Part shown: piece after piece, positions 22,434 to 32,442 of the stretch | How the letters are laid out: every line of letters begins with the position of its first letter | How positions within the stretch are numbered: the first letter of the stretch is position 1 | Source of the DNA: Cyclaneusma minus | Lineage: Eukaryota; Ascomycota; Leotiomycetes; Marthamycetales; Marthamycetaceae | DNA: 64,000 nucleotides | Direction: 5' to 3' | Assembly (NCBI GenBank): GCA_037179335.1 | Contig: JAKZHN010000035.1 | Span: 62,001 to 126,000 of the forward strand | Translations under genes and position numbers: made by a program | The notes under the pieces: generated by a model | What the model saw: only the letters and a program-made list of their open reading frames with translations | Database searches by the model: none | What the model was told of the DNA's origin: nothing

Positions 22434-23477
22434 TCAAGCAATTCTTGCCATCGGATCCGACTCCTTATCCCCACTGGTCCTCCTCACCAGCTTGTAGCGT
22501 CCTCTCCAGCCGCCCTTCTTGACTCCCTGCTTGTTCACAACAAAGCGCTGCCAGCACACCCAGAAAGTCAGTCCCACAACGCCGGTAATTGCAAAGCCAA
22601 GCACCGTTAACAGGAACCAATGCTTGCCCATCCAGAAAATGGTCTGCGCATCCTTTCCATGCCAGCTGTTGCCCTTTGTGATATTGAAGAAGCTCCAGGG
22701 ATGCTTGTTGTACTCATCCGGCATCAGCACCCTGACCCTCTCCATATCACTTCTCGCCGTCTTCAGATACTGCGTCCAGATGACACTAAGAAAGAGCGGA
22801 CCGGTTGTGTACATCACGGTAATGTATGGCACCTTCCAGTTGCGTGCAAAAGGCTGGAGGGATTCGATGACACGGAGGAAGAAGGGGTGTTGGGGTACAG
22901 CGCCCATGGCATCGTTGGAGATGCCAGTGGGTACGGTACGGCGCAACCAGGCTGGGTAGGAGAGGAGCGGGTCCAGGCGGCGGTTGCAGCCGTCATCCAG
23001 GTCGATGTAGATGCCGCCGTAGTGGGCGAGCACGAAGTAGCGGATGCTGTCGGCGCGCTGGATAGGGTAAGGGTAGCTATCGAAGGTGTCGAGGAACCAG
23101 GGGTACTCTTTCGCTATGAATTCGCGGGACATGGCGTCGGTCCAGAGCTGGATGAGAAAGTTAGTATCAGTAGAAGGGAAGGATTTGCGCGCTCTCACCT
23201 TGTATTCATAGTCGGAGTGCAAGTCAATGCAGGCCTGCTGTCCCTCCTTCCACTTTGCCGGAACATTCTCATCGACATAGGTCTGGTGAATGATCTTGGG
23301 GATCAATTGCGGCCGCGCATCGATCAGCTCGGAGCCTGGGGCCGGGATGTCGACGCGGTGGATACGGTCCTCGGCGCCATCTTCGAACAGCAGGTAAATG
23401 AGGTTCTTAAAGCTGTTGACAAGCAGGCCGACGATGAGGAGGTTGACGAGCACAAAAATGAGGGTTGCTCGACGCAT
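22434..23477 (-). CDS. SUR1: Inositol-phosphoceramide mannosyltransferase (SUR1/CSH1-like)
   Basis: Two exons, 23477-23199 and 23147-22434, giving 330 aa. The 51-base intron (23198-23148) is a multiple of three without stops, so the frame is also open without splicing, but conserved sequence joins as YEYK/LWTDAMS. An N-terminal membrane anchor (residues about 5-30) precedes the GT32 catalytic domain: IPKIIHQTY (59-67), QRADSIRYFVLAHYGGIY and the D-L-D-D metal site (D142-D145). A second hydrophobic segment near residues 280-305 ends the lumenal part. Family members transfer mannose from GDP-mannose to inositol phosphoceramide in the Golgi, making MIPC. The alternative is an Och1-like GT32 mannosyltransferase, but length and the C-terminal anchor favour SUR1. 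The open frame continues upstream to 23822 without an ATG-supported reason; I start at MRRATLIF. Confidence 0.85.
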   Translation of the reverse strand: MRRATLIFVLVNLLIVGLLVNSFKNLIYLLFEDGAEDRIHRVDIPAPGSELIDARPQLIPKIIHQTYVDENVPAKWKEGQQACIDLHSDYEYKVRARKSFPSTDTNFLIQLWTDAMSREFIAKEYPWFLDTFDSYPYPIQRADSIRYFVLAHYGGIYIDLDDGCNRRLDPLLSYPAWLRRTVPTGISNDAMGAVPQHPFFLRVIESLQPFARNWKVPYITVMYTTGPLFLSVIWTQYLKTARSDMERVRVLMPDEYNKHPWSFFNITKGNSWHGKDAQTIFWMGKHWFLLTVLGFAITGVVGLTFWVCWQRFVVNKQGVKKGGWRGRYKLVRRTSGDKESDPMARIA

Positions 23478-24232
23478 GTTTGCCGTCTCGGGTCGAAAGG
23501 AGGCACTAGGGATTTTTTCTGAAGGCAAGCTACCACCACATGGGTGACGGTGAAGGGCCTTATTAAGAATTGAAGAGCAACTGGTCGGATGCGCGGCTGG
23601 AAAGGACAGGAGAGGGGCGCAGCGAGCAGGCACACCCTCTTGGAGCAAAGATGAAGTCAGAAGGAGTACAGTAGGAGGGCGGGATGGAGTAAGAGGGAGG
23701 CCGTCAACCTGATTCTCACTCCGAGGTGCATCGCTTTTTGCAAGGAAATTGCGGCCAAGCCCACATTGAATCGTGGCGCAGCAGGGTCCAGCGAGAAGCC
23801 AAACAATGGCTGAGAGTGACATACTACTGTAGCCTCGCAGCCCTGCCGCTTCTCGCCGGGGGTCCAGAGCCCGTTAAGACGACATGGAGCATATGTCGGC
23901 GCATCGAATCTGCCTCCGTTCCACGTGGGCGCCATACTGTGATAATAATACATGTACCGAAACATGTACACAATTGTGAATGACCTCGCTTTTATGAGTT
24001 ATGACACGTCTTTTATGCTGTTACGCGGTGTTGTCCGATCTACTTCGTGCTTTTTCTCTTTGTCCCGAGACCGCGCAAGCACACCGAACGCCAAAAATAT
24101 CCCGAGCCTTTTGACTACCTCGAGACTACTACATACTACTGGTCGCGAGAGCTGCGCTTTTGGTATCCGTGTCGCTATCATCATATCCCATGCCTTGTCC
24201 CTCAGTGCTAGCTTTCTAGTCCCACATTCATT
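23478..24232. other. Intergenic, mannosyltransferase 5' flank
   Basis: Upstream region of the mannosyltransferase and 3' flank of ADE5,7. No gene or RNA was recognised. Confidence 0.4.
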
Positions 24233-26587
24233 CTAGTCCCAGCTTTCCAGGTTCTTGAACGTGCAAGCACCTGTGCTTCTCGAGTACAGCTTGCCAATCG
24301 ACATGGCCACCACGCCCGAGGCCTCCAGCTGACTGACGACCTGTGCCACGTCCTCGCCCTTGACCACTGCCACCATGCCGACGCCGCTGTTGAAGGTCCG
24401 CGCCATCTCCACCGAGCTGATATTGCCCGCCTGCTTCAGCCACTGGAAGACAGGAGGCAGCTTCCACGTCGCAATATCCACTTCGGCCGCCAGGTGCGGT
24501 GGAAGCATGCGAGGAATGTTCTCCGTCAAGCCGCCGCCCGTGATGTGTGCCAGCCCCTTGATGAGCCCCTTCCCAATGACCGGCATCAACGCACGCACGT
24601 AGATCTTGGTCGGCGTCAATAGATCCAAGCCAACGGTCGTCGAGGGGTTCCATGGCGCTGTGTCTGTGTAAGAGAGACCCTCCCTCTCAACTATTTTTCG
24701 CACGAGCGAAAAGCCATTGGAGTGGACGCCGTTGGACAACATGCCTACGAGACAGTCGCCATCCTTCATGTCGTCCTTCCGAGGAAGTCGGTTCTCAGGG
24801 TTCATGGCGCCGAAAGCTGCTCCTGCGGCATCGTAATCGTCGCCTTGGTAGAGACCCGGCATCTCAGCTGTCTCTCCACCAACTAATGCACAGTCTGCAT
24901 CTCTGCAGCCAGCCGCAACGCCTTCCACAAAGGCAGCTGCCGTTTCAAGCTTCAGACGACTGCAGCCATAGTAGTCCAAGAACATCAGCGGCTGAGCTCC
25001 CTGGACAACTAGGTCGTTCACGTTCATGGCGACCAAGTCAATACCAACGGTATCGTGCTTTCCCAAGGACTGTGCAATCATGAGCTTGGTGCCAACACCG
25101 TCAATGGCAGCCACTGTAATAGGCACTTTGTCGTATCCCGCCTCGCCCAAGTTCAGCTCTCCACCAAAACCGCCAATCTCAGCGTCTGCACCAGGTCTGC
25201 GAGTGGATGCAACAGCTTTCTTGATCCGCTCAACAAACTCGTTGCCAGCGTCAATGCTGACGCCAGCCGCAGCGTAGGTGAGAGCTTGCTTGGTCGCTTG
25301 CGTTGGGTTCAGGGCACGATGAGCAATGTCCTTGCGGTAAAATATGCCCTCGAACTTGATCTGTTTGATGCCTTCATACGCCTTGTCCACTGCCGCCTCG
25401 AGTGTATCCGCGGTTGCGCAAGATGCGATGACACGACCGCCACTCGTCTGGAGCTGATCATCCTTCAGCTTCGTCCCAGCATGGAATATGTTTGCACCTT
25501 CGATAGGCGCCCCAACTGTCATGGGAGTGCCCTTCGCGTATGAGCCTGGGTATCCGCCAGCTGCAATTACAACAGTGGCGCTGTATTTTGGCTCTATGGT
25601 GAGGGAAACACTGTCCAGCCAACCCTCACAACACGCAACCATGACTTCGGCCAAATCGGTCTTGGAGCTCAAAAGGGGCAGAACTGTCTGCGTCTCCGGA
25701 TCGCCGAACCGCACGTTGTATTCCAGGACTTTGGGACCATTCTTGGTGATCATCAGGCCAGTGAAAAGCATTCCCTTAAAGGGCGTCCTGTCCTTCCGCA
25801 TCCCATCAATCGTAGGCTGCAGAATGGTTCGCTCAACCTCCTCAATCAGACTCTTGGTCGCAATATTTGTAGGCGCGTAGCATCCCATCCCGCCGGTATT
25901 TGGACCTTGATCGCCATCGAAAATCCTCTTGTGGTCCTGCGCCGGCGGAAGGCTTCGAATTGTATATCCATCACTGAAACTGAGTATACTGAGTTCATCA
26001 CCCTCCAGAAACTCCTCGATAACAACCTCATCACCGGCATCACCAAACTCCTTCTTCACCATGATCTCTTCCAGCGCCTTCAGCGCCTCCTCCTTATTCT
26101 GCGGAATCACCACGCCCTTCCCTGCAGCCAGGCCACTTGCCTTGATAACCACATTGTGGTCCACGCCCTCCAAGTACTTCTTCGCCTCCTCATAGTTATT
26201 GAAGTTTCCATACTCCGCCGTCGGAATATTCCACCGTTTCATGAAATCCTTGCTATACGTCTTACTGCCTTCCATCCGCGCAGCCTCTTTTGTCGGCCCA
26301 AACACCTTGATTCCGCTCTCGCGGAAATAGCCTTCAACGCCATCAACCAGCGGTTGTTCAGGGCCCGGAATGACTAAAGTGAGGCTGTGGTATCTGGCCA
26401 GGGCGACGAGAGCAGGATAGTCATCGGGCGAGTAGTTCTCGTGGACATTGCGCACTTTGGGATGGCAGGTTGCGGTACCGCCGTTACCAGGACACACGAG
26501 GATCTCTTCAACGCGCGGGGATTGGGCGAGTTTCCAGGCAAGGGCGTGCTCGCGGCCGCCGTTGCCGATGAGGAGGATGCGCTCCAT
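24233..26587 (-). CDS. ADE5,7: Bifunctional GAR synthetase / AIR synthetase
   Basis: Single exon, 784 aa, from ATG at 26587 (MERILLIGNGGREHALAWKL). The N-terminal half (about 1-430) is phosphoribosylamine-glycine ligase with ATP-grasp features: GPTKEAARMEGSKTYSKDFM, IKASGLAAGKGVV, EEFLEGDELSILSFSDG and the metal-binding EYNVRFGDPETQ. The C-terminal half (about 440-784) is AIR synthetase: YAAAGVSIDAGNEFVERIK, VAAIDGVGTKLMIA, ALVGGETAEMPG and HITGGGLTENIPRML. The fusion, normal in fungi, catalyses steps 2 and 5 of de novo purine synthesis in the cytosol. The open frame extends 40 codons upstream to a non-ATG codon and is not used. A TGACTCA site lies about 420 bases upstream, consistent with Gcn4/CpcA- or Bas1-type control. 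Confidence 0.96.
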   Translation of the reverse strand: MERILLIGNGGREHALAWKLAQSPRVEEILVCPGNGGTATCHPKVRNVHENYSPDDYPALVALARYHSLTLVIPGPEQPLVDGVEGYFRESGIKVFGPTKEAARMEGSKTYSKDFMKRWNIPTAEYGNFNNYEEAKKYLEGVDHNVVIKASGLAAGKGVVIPQNKEEALKALEEIMVKKEFGDAGDEVVIEEFLEGDELSILSFSDGYTIRSLPPAQDHKRIFDGDQGPNTGGMGCYAPTNIATKSLIEEVERTILQPTIDGMRKDRTPFKGMLFTGLMITKNGPKVLEYNVRFGDPETQTVLPLLSSKTDLAEVMVACCEGWLDSVSLTIEPKYSATVVIAAGGYPGSYAKGTPMTVGAPIEGANIFHAGTKLKDDQLQTSGGRVIASCATADTLEAAVDKAYEGIKQIKFEGIFYRKDIAHRALNPTQATKQALTYAAAGVSIDAGNEFVERIKKAVASTRRPGADAEIGGFGGELNLGEAGYDKVPITVAAIDGVGTKLMIAQSLGKHDTVGIDLVAMNVNDLVVQGAQPLMFLDYYGCSRLKLETAAAFVEGVAAGCRDADCALVGGETAEMPGLYQGDDYDAAGAAFGAMNPENRLPRKDDMKDGDCLVGMLSNGVHSNGFSLVRKIVEREGLSYTDTAPWNPSTTVGLDLLTPTKIYVRALMPVIGKGLIKGLAHITGGGLTENIPRMLPPHLAAEVDIATWKLPPVFQWLKQAGNISSVEMARTFNSGVGMVAVVKGEDVAQVVSQLEASGVVAMSIGKLYSRSTGACTFKNLESWD

Positions 26588-27580
26588 ATTAGTGATTATG
26601 GATAATGGAGAATATTTGCGGGAGGATGGGCTGAGGACTTGAGTCCAAGTCAGGGCAAAAACACCAGAAACAGTCGGGGCTGTTGCGATTTTATTTTTTT
26701 CTGCCAACGCGGGGCACGGATCGCGGGGTAAAATCTGGGACCAGGCTACACGCCTTGTTTCAGCCTTACATGTCTGGTGTTTCTGACCGGCCCGGTTACT
26801 TCAAGTTCCAGAGTCCAGGAATTGGCAAAGAGTTTGTCTGTTTTTGCTGGAATTCGATCATGACATGTTTGAAATTATACATGTCTGGCCAGAGTGAAAT
26901 AATACTGTGCAGATCTTCAGAGTGGCTATCCCAGCATAAGTGATGCTATATTTTCGACATGATTCAACTGAGACGATGAGACAGCGCTGTTCGAATAGGG
27001 GTTGAGCTTGACTCACTTCCTGCTCGGGAAAATGTTGTTTTCACATATGTCGGCTCATGCAAGTTTGACAGTTCCGCTGTCAGGAGTCTTTCAGTATCTT
27101 ACATCATATATTCCATACACTCTCACATCTCAGATAAAAAAATCTCTTTTGCTATGGACGTCTCGATTTCCGCAGAAATGGACACAGTTGTCTCGAGTCC
27201 CAGAGCACTCACATCGCTATGAGGGGGGGTATCTGAACACATCCTCCCGCCGCTCCCGAAAATCCAAATCCCGCTCGCTCTCTTCCTTCCAAGGCCTAAA
27301 AAAAACCCTTCTCAAGTATAATAACTCGGAAAAAGGGAAAAAAAGTGGTATCCTTGCTAAGAAAGCGCAGTATCGGGCTGATGCTGGCACACGTGAAAAC
27401 CGTGCCAGCCATGAATGACGAATCCCAGAAGAAGAAACCTAGCGCACCTTCCCCTTCACCAACTCCCTTGCTGTACACCTCCAGAGCAGATGCCCGAATA
27501 CCGATCCCACTTCCCAGAGCTGTAAATGCTCGCTATACGCCGTGAAATGCCAAATTAACTGTGCATCCCTGGACATCCGT
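26588..27580. other. Promoter region of ADE5,7 and 3' flank of the next gene
   Basis: Apart from the TGACTCA motif at 27009-27015, only short unsupported ORFs are present (27002-27418, 27345-27545). Confidence 0.4.
27009..27015. promoter_or_regulatory. TGACTCA, candidate Gcn4/CpcA or Bas1 site
   Basis: A perfect TGASTCA heptamer on the upstream side of ADE5,7. In yeast, purine genes are activated through TGACTC by Bas1/Bas2 and Gcn4. A single 7-mer can occur by chance, so binding is inferred only. Confidence 0.4.
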
Positions 27581-29071
27581 CTATGATCCCATAACACCGT
27601 TGTGCATGCCGTTCATGGGTGGCTGTCGCCCTCCAACATAATTCGGCACTGAAGACGACGCAGCCGGAAGATTGCCCAGGGCCGTTGGCCCGGGAGGAGG
27701 CTCATCCTGAACATTTAGCTTCAGAATCCGCCGCAAGCTATCCTCCATGGTTTTGATGTCCCGAGGGCCGCAACTCGCAGGGGACGCATCGTTGTCTCTC
27801 GATGCTGCGTGCGGCTGGGGTCCATTGTCCACGTTACCGTTGAACTTGACGGCTGATCGGTTCGTGTAGGAGCGAGCAGGAGTTGGAGACGCCAGAAACG
27901 CAGGGTCGTCATCGTCCCGCTCTGGTGTCATCATCCGCTCTGGTGTCATCAAGGGCGTCTTTGTAGGTTTGACTTCTTGACGGAGTCCCGAGGCTCGAGG
28001 GTAACCCCTGGGTGAATTTGAGGGGGCCGAGAAGTTGTTGTGGTGCATGGTAGAGGGGAGACTGGTTTTGCGAGGGCCCGTGAGAAAGTCTTGTAGGGTT
28101 GAAGCGGGACCAGTACGGCCGTTGTCAATGTTCGATGTTGACGGAGAGGATGTAGCCCGGTGGGTGTTTGACAAATTGTACGCGGGGCTCGAGAATGAAG
28201 ACGAAGGCGAAGCAGCGTCCTGACCTCGGCCAGAAAACAAGTAGTTTTTGAGAGCCTCGGAGCGTGCATTTGAGTCTCTGGGGTCGCTAGTACCGGAACG
28301 GGGTGAGACGACTGGAATATTGGAGTTGGACCGAGCCGCTAAGATCTTCTCTGCGTACGTCTTCGGGCCAGTATTCCCATTGGAACTAACGGGTGGGCTT
28401 CTGTGCCCGTCCATTTCCATCTCGAACATTCCAGTGACCTGTACACCGGGAGAGGATGGCAAGCGAGAGTGAGTCCGAGGGCCCCCAGGAGTGTTTGATG
28501 ACGACGAGGTCGCACGGGGTGGTGGGAATGGGCCATTCTGGGAGCTAGCACTTCTTGCCCGCTCCTTTTCTGCCCTATCTGCTCTGAAGAACAGATCCAA
28601 CGGCGACTGCTCACGTTGTGCTTCGGTAAATTCGGCTCTCGGAGGGGGAGGTGTAGGTGAGTCACTGTCAGATGAAGGCGACTCTTTGTCTCGAGCGATG
28701 TTTCTTAAAGAAGGTGATTCGGGGACAGATTTGGAGTAGAAGCTGGGAAGAGGCAGGGCGGATGGTGCAGGAGAGGCATGGAAGGTGGGCCCTGCGTAGG
28801 TCGTGCCAGAGGAAGCTGAGGCAACTGACATATTCCACGACGGTTGTGCTGGCTGCGGTGCGGTCAAAGGAGGTGAGACGCGCTGGGTAGGTGCAACATC
28901 TGGGGTGGCTTGAGCAGCTTTCGACCGCGGCTTGCGGTTGGATCTGGGCTTGGAAGCGCTCTCGACGGGCGGCATGCCCTGGCTCGATGTTCGCGCATTC
29001 CTGCGCCGGGCCCCCCTCGGCGGAGTGCGCGGCGGAGTGGTGGGCTCGGTGGGTTCGGAAGAATAGGTCAT
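27581..29071 (-). CDS. Disordered Ser/Pro-rich protein with an Edc1/PNRC-type decapping motif
   Basis: Single exon, 496 aa from ATG at 29071 (MTYSSEPTEP); the frame is open 11 codons further to a GTG that I do not use. The whole protein is low-complexity. The one conserved element is YAGPTFHASPAPSALPLPSF at residues 92-111, which has the pattern of the short linear motif in yeast Edc1/Edc2 and metazoan PNRC proteins: a YAG-x-x-F activation segment followed by a proline-rich LPxPSF that binds the EVH1 domain of Dcp1. Such proteins stimulate Dcp1-Dcp2 mRNA decapping. Further short conserved-looking segments are TYAEKILAARSNSNIPVVSP and SLRRILKLNV near the C-terminus. The role in mRNA decay is inferred from the motif alone. 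It shares a 547-base divergent promoter with RBX1. Confidence 0.75.
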   Translation of the reverse strand: MTYSSEPTEPTTPPRTPPRGARRRNARTSSQGMPPVESASKPRSNRKPRSKAAQATPDVAPTQRVSPPLTAPQPAQPSWNMSVASASSGTTYAGPTFHASPAPSALPLPSFYSKSVPESPSLRNIARDKESPSSDSDSPTPPPPRAEFTEAQREQSPLDLFFRADRAEKERARSASSQNGPFPPPRATSSSSNTPGGPRTHSRLPSSPGVQVTGMFEMEMDGHRSPPVSSNGNTGPKTYAEKILAARSNSNIPVVSPRSGTSDPRDSNARSEALKNYLFSGRGQDAASPSSSFSSPAYNLSNTHRATSSPSTSNIDNGRTGPASTLQDFLTGPRKTSLPSTMHHNNFSAPSNSPRGYPRASGLRQEVKPTKTPLMTPERMMTPERDDDDPAFLASPTPARSYTNRSAVKFNGNVDNGPQPHAASRDNDASPASCGPRDIKTMEDSLRRILKLNVQDEPPPGPTALGNLPAASSSVPNYVGGRQPPMNGMHNGVMGS

Positions 29072-29618
29072 GTTGAGTCGCGCAGGAGGAAAAGATAGTT
29101 CCACTTGGAGTTGGGGTCTGGTAGTCGTGGAGTAGAGGTAGTCGTTGTGAAAAGAGCCATCGATATTGTGGTGGAGATCCGAGGAGGTTGTCAGAGTGGG
29201 AGAGCGAGGAACGAGGCTGGGACTTATGCTTTTCTTGGCAGGCGCAGCGCACGTTTCCCCGCGGCACTAGGTGCGTACTGGCAGGCGGCTGCGAAGATAG
29301 CTCTCCCAGAGCTTCACCCACTTGCAACTTCGACTGCCGCCTCAAATAGACGCCCTTGCAAACCTGCCATTTTTGTTGCGCACACAGGACGGCCGAGTGT
29401 TGCAGCCGCCAAGCCAGTGCCCCGCGTCTTCCGGGTGCTTTGAGATCCAGCCCGATTCTACGAAACACCCCTCCGTGCCTGAACCTTCCAGCTGCACTCC
29501 TGCTGCTTCACCACGGGCCTTTCTAGAACAACGTCCTCCTCGACTCCCTTTCTCGTACGCCTGCAGTCGACCTCTGCCTATTTATTCTCAACCAGTCACC
29601 CTCCGCAACACCCCCACC
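29072..29618. other. Divergent promoter, decapping-motif gene / RBX1
   Basis: Outward-reading genes flank this 547-base region. It contains a pyrimidine-rich stretch just before the RBX1 ATG, as is usual in fungal promoters; no other element was recognised. Confidence 0.4.
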
Positions 29619-30147
<529 letters not shown>

Positions 30148-30476
30148 AATGGGACGTGGGGAACAAAGCTTTCAGTCCCTAGATATCGGAAAAGCGAGAG
30201 ACACGAAGGAAGGGGCCATGTTCACGCAACGCCGGCTCTGCATGAATTCAGGAGTTCAGGTGGGGGTACGGGTCTTCAACTTTTCAAGAAAAGGGACTCT
30301 GGCTGCAAAGCGCAGAAATGAGAAATGATATCTCCTCTGGCTGGAGCGTATGCTCAAATTTCAACCATTTCTCTCCTTGATGGTCCCTTGGTTTTGGCCA
30401 TGTGCCTATTTGCAATAGCTTCCCATATTCCTCCGGCAGCGCCAGACTCCAACCTCCGAAATCCCATGAGAACATT
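30148..30476. other. Convergent intergenic, RBX1 / SPC1
   Basis: Downstream flanks of two genes; nothing else was seen. Confidence 0.4.
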
Positions 30477-30906
30477 TCAACCAACGAGTTTCCCATCCAC
30501 GATAATGCCCTGCGAAACAGCTGCCTCACTTCCAGCCTTGGGTAACCATTGCACGGGGTGTCGGTTGAGGAAAGGCCACGGCGGAACGACGGCGACGAGT
30601 GTGAGCACCGAGCCAGCAAGGCCAATGTAGAGGGCGACTTTGATGTCCTGCAGGATGTAGCCAACGATGAATGCAACTGCCTATACGTAGGAACTGTCAG
30701 CGTATTGTTTTATGCGAAGCACATTCTTTCGATCCGACTTACTCCTACGATAGCAAGGAGGGCGGTGGAGAGGTATTCAGCGACACGCTGTCCTTCGAAG
30801 TCCTAGGAAAGAGTTAGTACTGTAGGTTTTTAAAGGAAGAAGTGCGGCAAACACGCACAATTTGGCCCTCGGCGACATCGCGCACTTTCTCGAGTAATTC
30901 ATCCAT
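30477..30906 (-). CDS. SPC1: Signal peptidase complex subunit 1
   Basis: Three exons: 30906-30859, 30802-30743 and 30680-30477, giving 103 aa; none of the exons is long enough to stand out alone. The product begins MDELLEKVRDVAEGQI and continues DFEGQRVAEYLSTALLAIVG, a first membrane helix, then GYILQDIKVALYIGLAGSVL, a second helix, and the family hallmark VVPPWPFLNRHPVQWL. Length and motifs match SPC1/SPC12, a small non-catalytic ER subunit that helps signal peptidase discriminate signal peptides from membrane helices. Divergent from the ALR-type magnesium transporter. Confidence 0.92.
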
Positions 30907-32442
30907 GGCTTGGGAGCGGGAGTGCCGGGTGGGGTCGAGCAGGCCTGGGAATTGGAGAATGCGGCTCGATGTTATGTGGTTCTGGGCTCAGTAGTCGGCC
31001 TTCAGCCTCCGAGGCTCAACACCATTGAGATGGGCGGGAGTGGCCGTGCAGACTGCCAGATATTAGACTACATGTACTTAGGTACGCTAAGGCTTCGAAA
31101 TGCGCATCAATGGCTTCAATGTTCGGAGTCGACACTAATACTCTAACTCGAGTCATCCAATTTGCTATTTATTTATGACAACTTGCATAACTCGATTGCC
31201 CCAATTGCTTCTAGGGAATTGGCAAATTCCCGCAATCGGCTGGATGATATGTACGTGCAAAGGCTGCACATGGCCTTCAGCGACCAGATGTCCCTTTGAG
31301 CTGGGGCGTCTCAACTGACAGCGCCAGTCTTTTCAAAGTGTGGAATACGTGTCATACTCCTCTCAACTTGCATATAGATGCGTAGTTGATTTGTGATCTC
31401 GCATTGATCCTCTAAGTCAATGCCATTTTTCAGTCAGTATAGATATCGCCGTTCCTCACTTTGTCTCGAGTGGGCAGAACGACGTTGTTGCGCAGGCGCA
31501 CAAAGGAAAACGACGAGTCTCCTTGGTGAGCCATTTTTCTTTCAGCTTACGATATATCGACAGACGCCAATATCGTGTCGACGGACGAATAGCGAGCCTC
31601 CCTTCTGTCACTCTGTGTCACGAAAAAGCTTGAATTCTGGGCTTCGGCTCTCCCCGTACCACCCAAATCCCCCTCATGTGCTTCCATCACTCGCCCTGAC
31701 CAAAACCCCTCCGTTTGGCTGACATTGAACCTTTGCGATTTGCAAATAAATTCACCACTCTGTCGCCTTCAAAGAGCCTAGAGTCGATTTCTCCTGGCTT
31801 TATCGCAACATCTTGCTACCACCACTGTCGTCCCGCCGACGCTCTTGTGGCACGGAACGGACCTTGCTGACGACCGAACTACAACCCCCGAGCATTGAAG
31901 CAAATTTTGCGCCGTCTTTGCTCCATCCTACGTCCCAGCACCTTCCATATCACGAACAACATCGAACTCTCCTGCGCCGACCATAACACACGGCATTGCC
32001 TTGAAAGACTGCCTCTTCTCCATCAACTCAGCCGCCACCGACTGAGTTCTGATCACTGTCGTCTTCGCTTTCGCGCAACAACCACCACTACCACAATCCT
32101 GTCGCCTCGGCGCATTACCGCGAACACCACCAAGTTGGCGGGGCTCAGAGTCTTCCAGTTCTCCTTCATCCGTCCGCTCCTCGGTCCAAAGTCCTGGGCC
32201 TTCTGCGGAGGTGACAAGAAGCCTCCTTAACTGCCCTTTGGATCACCAACGAATACAACTGCACGAATATAGCGAAGACCGCATTCAGGGGAGGAGGGTC
32301 GCATAATAGGCACGGACTACCTGTGCATTTTCATCGATCAAGTTGACGCCCTCTACGCAGCGGGCCTAGGTGCGGCCCGCCTGAGTTCCGAGTAGGAGTA
32401 GGAGGAGCCTTGATAAAATCAACAATACCGACATCAGAGGTT
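30907..32442. other. Long divergent region, SPC1 / magnesium transporter leader
   Basis: The last 0.75 kb before 32443 contains no ATG on the + strand, and it is C/T- and CA-rich like a long fungal 5' UTR. ORFs at 31420-31722 and 31895-32230 lack family matches; the second starts at TTG. An upstream intron is possible but not resolved. Confidence 0.4.

Noticed and set aside
22434..23822. 462-codon open frame for the mannosyltransferase starting near 23822
   Set aside because: The first 115 codons have a non-family composition, the 51-base intron is included by accident, and conserved sequence begins at the ATG at 23477.
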